35,713 bases of DNA from Candidatus Thalassarchaeaceae archaeon. Its GTDB lineage: Archaea > Thermoplasmatota > Poseidoniia > Poseidoniales > Thalassarchaeaceae. How positions within the stretch are numbered: the first letter of the stretch is position 1; the number at the start of each line of letters is the position of its first letter. Made by a program: the position numbers and the translations under genes. This document shows positions 29,122-35,713 of this stretch, one piece after another. The notes under the pieces were generated by a model, which had not been told where the DNA came from, did no database searches, and saw nothing but the letters and a program-made list of their open reading frames with translations. Where the stretch lies: NCBI GenBank assembly GCA_023700245.1, contig JAJPRE010000015.1, positions 1 through 35,713 of the forward strand. The letters run 5' to 3'.

Positions 29122-29251
29122 CATTAGATGTCTCAAATAGATTTTATCACCGAGTGTTTCATATCCCAGCCGATGCTCCTACATATACGGGCGGATTGCG
29201 TTTAGCCAGTTGATACTAATATATTTTAGAGATTTACTTGGAGTGAAATAA

Positions 29252-32200
29252 ATGAAAAGAATTGCAATTTTATTGATTGCAATAATGGTATTTTCAACTT
29301 TACCATATTCTCCAGAAATAAAATTAAATAATGAAAATAAACTTTTATCGGGTGCATCTGATGCAGATGTATCAGTCTCAGGTCTAGACATTACTACGCC
29401 CTCAGTTATGATTTCAGGGATACCCATTGTCTCTCCTATGGAGCACATAGTGAGAATATCAATATTCAATTATGGAGGTTCGGATGCAAATGGAACACTA
29501 TATCTTTCAGTTAATGATGGCTCAAGTGTGACAGAAGTTGATGATCGCAGCATCAGTATTCTAGCAGGACAGCAAGAAAATCATTTATTATATTGGGATT
29601 CAAGCGAGTATACATCTGGCATATCTCTAATAGCATCTTGGGTAATCAATTCTGATGAATCTGACTCTGATACATCAAACGATAATTACATACTATCAAA
29701 TATAAATATTTACGATATAGAAGATGCTTCAATTTTGACAACCACGCTTCCTACTGGTGAAAATCCTCTAGTTAGGGCCACTTGGTCAGGAACTATTTCA
29801 GTCGCCAATACAGGTACATTGCCTGTCGACGTTACAGCAGTTTTATCTCTGACATCTACACTTGGTGGAGATCCTGTTCCTATATCCTCAACAACAGTAC
29901 AACCTCCAGTCGGTAGTCTATCGAATCCTGCTCCAATAACAGATATTGATATCACGTTTGATGGAACATCTCTTGAAGGCGAATATATATTATCAGGAAT
30001 TGTTGAAGTTGTAGGTGCAAATGGAGATACATCTACAATAATAATATCTTCAGTACAAGTGGAGTTTACTTCACTAAGGGCAATACTATCTACGCCAATT
30101 AATAGAAATATTGATCCAGGTCAAAATACTTCACTTACCTTTTTATTACAAAATTCCGGAAATCAAACTGATTCCTTTACTGTAACTCAATCCAACTTAT
30201 CCGGCTGGGCTAATGCTGCTCCAGAAATTTATTCTGTATCTAATCCTTTAGTATTGGCAGCAGGGGCTGCTAGCATCATACAAATTTCAGTAACTGTCCC
30301 AGCGAATGCTGCTATATCAGAATCTGATAGAATAACCATTATCGTTCACAGTATCGGAAATCAATATGATTTGACAAGTAGTGCCGTTGTGATGGCTGGA
30401 GAATTATATGAGGGAACTATGATACAATCTAGTGGCAATGCTAAAGGTGATAATTATGTTGACATTGCACCAGGAATTGCTAATAGTGTTACAATTGATT
30501 ATGTACTAAATAATACGGGTACGGCGCCATCTCAATATGATATTAATGTAGGTATGTTGGAAGCAACCCCGTATTGGTCAATCAATTCTCCTGTTGAATT
30601 AACTAATTTATTACTTCCAGGCGAAAACATAACTATTCCTGTTACAATAACTCTTCCAGAATTAGAAATGCCAATCCTATCTTCATGGAAAATAGACGCA
30701 GATATATTATTACATCTCAGAGTTCAAGCAACACCTCTATCTGGAGGTATAGATATAATAGCAACAACCTATATCACAGTTTTACCGATTGTAATAATTG
30801 ATTTTGAGTTAGAAGATGCAGAGCGCTGCTATGATGAAGGACAAACTGAATGGTATTGCATCGAAGATGTTGACGAAGAAGAAGTATTAGGGGCCTCAGT
30901 AATCAGAATTGTTGATTTCCAAATTCAGGCTAAACACAATCTAGATGCTACAGGCCAAGGAAGTGCAGTTGTAAATTTAGACTATATTGAAACTTTTACG
31001 CCTGCTGTGACTGGTTCTACTCCATTTGAATATATGAGGTGGAATGTTGGTATCACGCCTCAACAACTAGAACTAAATATCGGAGAAACAGGGTATGGTC
31101 AAATAGCAATTTCATCCACATTTAATACAAACTTCCCATACCCTGCAGCAGGCGAATATAGAATTGACATCAATGCGTCAACAACGTTTTCTGTTTCAGA
31201 TTTTAATGGAAATGCACCATTAACTTCTGTCAACGAGACTACATTTAAGTTTGATATAATGGAGTTAGAAGATGCAGAGTTAGCATTAAAATCTAGAGGA
31301 ACAGGATCTCCCGGAACGTCTATTACAGCCGAAATGACTTTGACTAATATGGGAAATTCACCTAACACATTTAATGTAAGTTATATTGGTGAGCCGGGAT
31401 GGACTATAACGGTCACTAATCCTGGAACTATTAAATCAAGATTAGACTCATTTCAAAGCCCATCTTCAACTTTTTCCAAAGATTTCACCGTTACTGCCGT
31501 ACCGCCGGCAACTGCAAGTGCAGATAAAATTCATACAATCTGGATATATGTGACTTCAATCGATAATCCTGAAAATTATCTAGCTTATGCTACAGCAGAA
31601 TTCAAATTAGATGAACTTATAGATGCTGAGTTAAACTCTGGATCTTCAGTAGCAATATTGGATAGATTAGGTACATCAACTATTATGTTTGAATTAAATA
31701 ATACAGGAAATTCAAACCAAACTTTTGATTTAAAACTTGAAAATTCAGATGATAATTATCTACAGGTTTCTTTCTCTGATGATGACACAAATATTGAAAC
31801 TGAAAAAAGTATGATTGTAAATTCAGGAGTTACCGCAATAATTAGAGTATATTCTAAAACATCCAATGATGCAAGAGCCGACGAATCTAGGTCATTTGAT
31901 TTGATATTAATAAATAATAATTCTGAATTAGATAGAAAAACAATGTCAGTAACTGTTAATCCTGATCATGCACTTACTCTCCAAGGAAGTACCACACTCT
32001 TTGCTCAACCAGGTACAGAAATTCAAACATCTTTCAGTTTAATTAATTTAGGAAACTTATTAGAAAAAAATGTCTCATTTAACTCTATTTTACCAGAAAC
32101 CTCCACATCGGGTATTTGGGCCTTCGAAACATTGGAAAATCTAACAATATCTCCTGGCTCAGATAATAGCATTGATATAACTATGAATATTAGTTTACCT

Positions 32201-34183
32201 AATATTGGTCCAAACGTAATGTTAGAAGCAGGAGCAACTTATACTATTCCAATTCAAATATTTTCATATGATTTCACCCAATTTAATGGCGATTATCTAA
32301 TACTTGGATCTACAACTCTTTCAGTTACTATAGAGCCATATTTTGAATTAGATATAGTTGCATCATTTGAAAGTATGAGGCTTATTCCGGGACAAAAAAG
32401 ATCTTTTGAATATACAATTGAAAATTCAGGTAATGCTCCAGCTTCAGTTAACGTGAACTATAATCTTGCAGTAGACAATCCCTCAAGATGGCAAGTATCG
32501 TTCCCTAATCTCCCATCTACTTCATTCATTATTCCAATTGCAGAAACATACTCTATATCTATGGAAATAACGCCAATCGCATCAGACCATTATGCTGGGG
32601 AATCAGGATTTTTTGATATTATTTTTTCTTCTTCAGATGATTCTACAGAATCACAAGCTTACAGTACACTAGTTGAAATCGTCAGAATCCAGACAGATAC
32701 TGACGTTGTTGTTGATCCAGGGTCATCTGGAGAAGGAGAGGGACTACTTCCCTGCGCAAATACAGTTGATACATCCATTACTGAAAGATGTCGGATTTAT
32801 AGAATACCTTGGATGCATGTTCCTTATTTAGGATCAACAGATGAAACGCCTGTAAATTATAGTTTAACGGCCTTGGAAATTCAACGACATATTGATGGAT
32901 CGGCGTATCCAGATTCAACTTGGAATTTTTATGTTGAAGATACAATTCTTCTTTCAACAGTGGGTTTTAGAGTAAATTCTGAATTAGTAAAGCCTTACGA
33001 AATAGGATCTAAATTTGATTTAGTATTCATAATTCCTCCGACGGAAGAATTAGCACCTGGGGATGGGTGGTCAATAACATTCAGACTACAGAATCCAAAT
33101 GAACCCAATAATAAAGATTATTGGACAGATTTTACTGTAGATATAGTTACTACTACTACCTCTGATCCAAAGATAAAAGATATATATTTTATCAATGGTG
33201 CAATAATTGAAGGAACTGCTTCAACCTTGATAGTTCAAGTTATGAATGCCGGCGATGCAATCATGCCACTTGGTGCCGAAGTTCAAGTATCTTGTAATGG
33301 TAAATATTTAGATTCCTTTAATTCAGGAACACAGGTAGTGCCAGTCCTTGCATCTCAACAATCATTTAATTCAACTTGGCAAATAAGTGCTAAATCTATA
33401 CCATGGTGGTCTACATCGGAGACATTAAAATGTACTGCAGAATTAACTGGTACAGCTGTCGAAGTAAAAGGTAATCATATTGATAACGATTTAAGATCAG
33501 AGGATTTAACAATAGATTCTTGGGCTCCTCCTAAATATAAATTGAAAGTAGGGTCAAATGAAATCGGCATATCTATTTCAATTTTTATATCAATAATATT
33601 ACTATTGGGGAGTTTATATTTCTACAGGAATGGAGTGAAAGATTTCACTCCTTCATATGTCCATTTGTCTTCTTATATGTTTTCTGCAGGATTAGGTGCA
33701 CTAGCATTAACTAATCTTTTTAAGTTTCTACCTTTAATTTGTGCAATTTTAGCCATTATTGGCTCTATTAAAATTGCATGGACTAGCTCATCTGAAGTAC
33801 AAGCAATATATAATGATAAGAAGAAATCACTTACCGGCGCTAGAGCGACAATTTCAAATCATGATATCCAAATAAAGAAAACTATCAAGGAATTGAGAGC
33901 AATTATATCATGTTCACCACTGAGCCTATTACTAATAATGATATTAAATCCTAATTTAACTATAGATAGTAGTAATACTGGAATACTTGGTTTGATAATA
34001 TTTGTTTTAGTATCTCCATTACTTATTCACATAGTTCTTCGATATCTTGATAAATCATATGATAAAATATATTCACAACTTGGCCAACTTGAATTAAGGG
34101 CAATGAAAATAAAGAAAATCCTCGCTTCTCAGAATAGTTCGAATAGATTTCAACCCAGAAATCGTGTAGGAGGCCCAGAATAG
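29252..34183 (+). CDS. Large surface protein: signal peptide, CARDB/NEW3-like Ig repeats, C-terminal transmembrane helices
   Basis: 1643 aa; N-terminal MKRIAILLIAIMVFSTL; recurrent Ig-like motif (LLQNSGNQTDSFTV, VLNNTGTAPSQYDI, LTNMGNSPNTFNV, LNNTGNSNQTFDL, IENSGNAPASVNV); several C-terminal hydrophobic helices and a basic tail. Confidence 0.85.
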   Translation: MKRIAILLIAIMVFSTLPYSPEIKLNNENKLLSGASDADVSVSGLDITTPSVMISGIPIVSPMEHIVRISIFNYGGSDANGTLYLSVNDGSSVTEVDDRSISILAGQQENHLLYWDSSEYTSGISLIASWVINSDESDSDTSNDNYILSNINIYDIEDASILTTTLPTGENPLVRATWSGTISVANTGTLPVDVTAVLSLTSTLGGDPVPISSTTVQPPVGSLSNPAPITDIDITFDGTSLEGEYILSGIVEVVGANGDTSTIIISSVQVEFTSLRAILSTPINRNIDPGQNTSLTFLLQNSGNQTDSFTVTQSNLSGWANAAPEIYSVSNPLVLAAGAASIIQISVTVPANAAISESDRITIIVHSIGNQYDLTSSAVVMAGELYEGTMIQSSGNAKGDNYVDIAPGIANSVTIDYVLNNTGTAPSQYDINVGMLEATPYWSINSPVELTNLLLPGENITIPVTITLPELEMPILSSWKIDADILLHLRVQATPLSGGIDIIATTYITVLPIVIIDFELEDAERCYDEGQTEWYCIEDVDEEEVLGASVIRIVDFQIQAKHNLDATGQGSAVVNLDYIETFTPAVTGSTPFEYMRWNVGITPQQLELNIGETGYGQIAISSTFNTNFPYPAAGEYRIDINASTTFSVSDFNGNAPLTSVNETTFKFDIMELEDAELALKSRGTGSPGTSITAEMTLTNMGNSPNTFNVSYIGEPGWTITVTNPGTIKSRLDSFQSPSSTFSKDFTVTAVPPATASADKIHTIWIYVTSIDNPENYLAYATAEFKLDELIDAELNSGSSVAILDRLGTSTIMFELNNTGNSNQTFDLKLENSDDNYLQVSFSDDDTNIETEKSMIVNSGVTAIIRVYSKTSNDARADESRSFDLILINNNSELDRKTMSVTVNPDHALTLQGSTTLFAQPGTEIQTSFSLINLGNLLEKNVSFNSILPETSTSGIWAFETLENLTISPGSDNSIDITMNISLPNIGPNVMLEAGATYTIPIQIFSYDFTQFNGDYLILGSTTLSVTIEPYFELDIVASFESMRLIPGQKRSFEYTIENSGNAPASVNVNYNLAVDNPSRWQVSFPNLPSTSFIIPIAETYSISMEITPIASDHYAGESGFFDIIFSSSDDSTESQAYSTLVEIVRIQTDTDVVVDPGSSGEGEGLLPCANTVDTSITERCRIYRIPWMHVPYLGSTDETPVNYSLTALEIQRHIDGSAYPDSTWNFYVEDTILLSTVGFRVNSELVKPYEIGSKFDLVFIIPPTEELAPGDGWSITFRLQNPNEPNNKDYWTDFTVDIVTTTTSDPKIKDIYFINGAIIEGTASTLIVQVMNAGDAIMPLGAEVQVSCNGKYLDSFNSGTQVVPVLASQQSFNSTWQISAKSIPWWSTSETLKCTAELTGTAVEVKGNHIDNDLRSEDLTIDSWAPPKYKLKVGSNEIGISISIFISIILLLGSLYFYRNGVKDFTPSYVHLSSYMFSAGLGALALTNLFKFLPLICAILAIIGSIKIAWTSSSEVQAIYNDKKKSLTGARATISNHDIQIKKTIKELRAIISCSPLSLLLIMILNPNLTIDSSNTGILGLIIFVLVSPLLIHIVLRYLDKSYDKIYSQLGQLELRAMKIKKILASQNSSNRFQPRNRVGGPE

Positions 34184-35227
34184 ATGGCAAGTAAAAAAAA
34201 TGAGATTTCATCGAATTCTGGGGGCGCTGAAGCAACATTAAAGATGTTAAATTTCATAGATGATGAATCTAAAAAGATTCAACATACTATTTGGAAAAAC
34301 AGGCCGTTAAGGGCTAATAAAATGCTGAAAAAGTTAACTAAAGAAGCAAATTTTCTTGAAGATCAAGTATTAGGCTTGTCACGATCTTTAGCATCTTTAT
34401 CTAAGCAATTAGACGAATTAGAAGAAATGAATGAAGATGATCTTAATGCTTCAGAATATGTTTCATTAGGTTTACAATTTTTAAGAGAGGGCAACTGGGG
34501 AGCCGCGGCGGATTCTGTCGAAAAAGCAATTGCTGCTTTAGGGCCAAAAGGACTAGATAGATCACTGTCTATTATCAATAGACATTTGAATGAATTAGGA
34601 GATTTGAGTGATTCAGAAGAAGTAACTCTCAATTTAATCAGAGAAGCACGAAAGAAATTAACAAATGGTGATTTTACAGCTGCAACTGATGCGTTTGAAA
34701 GAGCAATTAGCGTACTTGGTTCTGTACCTACAGGAGAAGCATTAAGTCCGTTTCTTGTTAACCATTTTTTCCTTTCATTAGAGGCTAAGTGGCCTGAAAA
34801 AACCAATAACGGATTAATGGTAATTAGCATCGAAAACTTAGGTGAAAATAATATTTCTCCTATGAGAATGTCTTTACCAACTCCTCTTGGATGGATAGCA
34901 AATCCTAAGATGACGGAAATACCAGAAATTCCTCCTGAAGGATTCATCGAAATTGGTGTTGAAATTAAATCATCTGGGTCATTTAGCGCAGATAAAATGT
35001 TAGGTAGGAACTTAGCCATAACAACTGGTTATTTGGCCAATTATGGAGATTTAAAAGTACAAATAAGAGTTGAAAATAGAACATTAAGAAATATGGAAGG
35101 CATTGTACTGGATCCTTGGTTACCTGAAGGATTTGAGGCGATTAGATTACCATTTGTACAAAATTTAGGTCCAGGACAAAAATGTAATCTAGAAGTAGAT
35201 ATTTTGAATGTTGGAAATAATAGTTAG
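34184..35227 (+). CDS. Coiled-coil/TPR-like protein with Ig-like (NEW3-like) C-terminal domain
   Basis: 347 aa; ATG directly abuts the upstream stop; two TPR-like units (FLREGNWGAAADSVEKAIAAL, KLTNGDFTAATDAFERAISVL) then ISIENLGENNISPMRMSLPTPLGW. Confidence 0.75.
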   Translation: MASKKNEISSNSGGAEATLKMLNFIDDESKKIQHTIWKNRPLRANKMLKKLTKEANFLEDQVLGLSRSLASLSKQLDELEEMNEDDLNASEYVSLGLQFLREGNWGAAADSVEKAIAALGPKGLDRSLSIINRHLNELGDLSDSEEVTLNLIREARKKLTNGDFTAATDAFERAISVLGSVPTGEALSPFLVNHFFLSLEAKWPEKTNNGLMVISIENLGENNISPMRMSLPTPLGWIANPKMTEIPEIPPEGFIEIGVEIKSSGSFSADKMLGRNLAITTGYLANYGDLKVQIRVENRTLRNMEGIVLDPWLPEGFEAIRLPFVQNLGPGQKCNLEVDILNVGNNS

Positions 35228-35311
35228 TGTCTATAAATCTCCTATTAATTTCTAATAACTGTTCACATATCCTATATATCGAATAATTATACATTAACAT
35301 CATAAATGATA

Positions 35312-35338
35312 ACTCATCAGAAAGCCCTGATGATGAGT
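35312..35338 (+). promoter_or_regulatory. Possible start-codon-sequestering hairpin upstream of the archaellin
   Basis: ACTCATCA (35312-35319) is the exact reverse complement of TGATGAGT (35331-35338); alternative TCATCAG (35314-35320)/CTGATGA (35327-35333). Both overlap ATG codons at 35330 and 35333. Confidence 0.35.
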
Positions 35339-35713
35339 ACTAACAACCATGAATTTATAGCAAAGCGTAGTCGATACGATGAGCAAGGGTCTATCGGTAT
35401 TGGAGCAATGATTGTTTTCATTGCACTAATTTTGGTAGCTGCTGTTGCATCTACTGTTATTATTAAGACTGCTGAAGAATTACAAGATAGGGCAGAAAAA
35501 ACTGGTGACGATACTCGTGATCAAATATCCGGTAAATTATTAGTTACAGATGCATATATTGCATCAATTGATGCTGATGGCCCAGATGGTGACCCTGCGA
35601 CTGCAGATGATAACGTAAATGCAATAAGATCAATTGTAGTAATTGCAAAATTAGCATCCGGTTCTGATAATACTCTTCCATCAAACATGCAATGGTTCGT
35701 AGTATGTAATAAC
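35333..35713 (+). CDS. Archaellin (archaeal flagellin), partial at right edge
   Basis: Open to window end: MSTNNHEFIAKRSRYDEQGSIGIGAMIVFIALILVAAVASTVIIKTAEELQDRAEKTGDDTRDQISGKLLVTDAYIASIDADGPDGDPATADDNVNAIRSIVVIAKLASG; class III signal peptide and archaellin core. ATG at 35330 is an alternative start. Not in the ORF track. Confidence 0.92.
   Translation, partial: MSTNNHEFIAKRSRYDEQGSIGIGAMIVFIALILVAAVASTVIIKTAEELQDRAEKTGDDTRDQISGKLLVTDAYIASIDADGPDGDPATADDNVNAIRSIVVIAKLASGSDNTLPSNMQWFVVCNN

Noticed and set aside
34363-35019. 218-aa minus-strand ORF
   Set aside because: Antisense to a well-supported coding frame (TPR/Ig protein); composition looks like a shadow ORF.
1-35713. tRNA, rRNA, CRISPR array, transposase or integrase
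   Set aside because: No T-loop/cloverleaf candidates outside CDSs, no regularly spaced repeats, and no DDE, tyrosine or serine recombinase motifs seen by eye.

Overview
AT-rich, densely packed archaeal chromosome segment. Archaeal markers are an archaellin, PriL, KEOPS Pcc1, an archaeal-type phosphopantoate--beta-alanine ligase, an MptE-like protein and DUF373. The gene mix is compatible with a marine planktonic euryarchaeote (Poseidoniales/Marine Group II-like), which is inference only. About 28 CDSs are supported, including two that run off the window edges and are absent from the ORF track. No tRNA, rRNA, CRISPR array or transposase was recognised. Best candidates for a second look: (i) a 1130-aa protein with a large helical N-terminal region and a C-terminal PIN-type nuclease domain; (ii) a 3'-end module of a tandem DUF2135-like anchored protein, a 1643-aa multi-Ig/CARDB-like polytopic surface protein, a TPR+Ig-like protein with no visible signal peptide, and an archaellin whose start codons lie in a hairpin; (iii) three sulfotransferases beside a GT2 glycosyltransferase; (iv) an MMPL/RND exporter with a canonical EF-hand loop; (v) a bacterial-looking NADP-type isocitrate dehydrogenase. 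All family calls are from motif reading; no database search was run.
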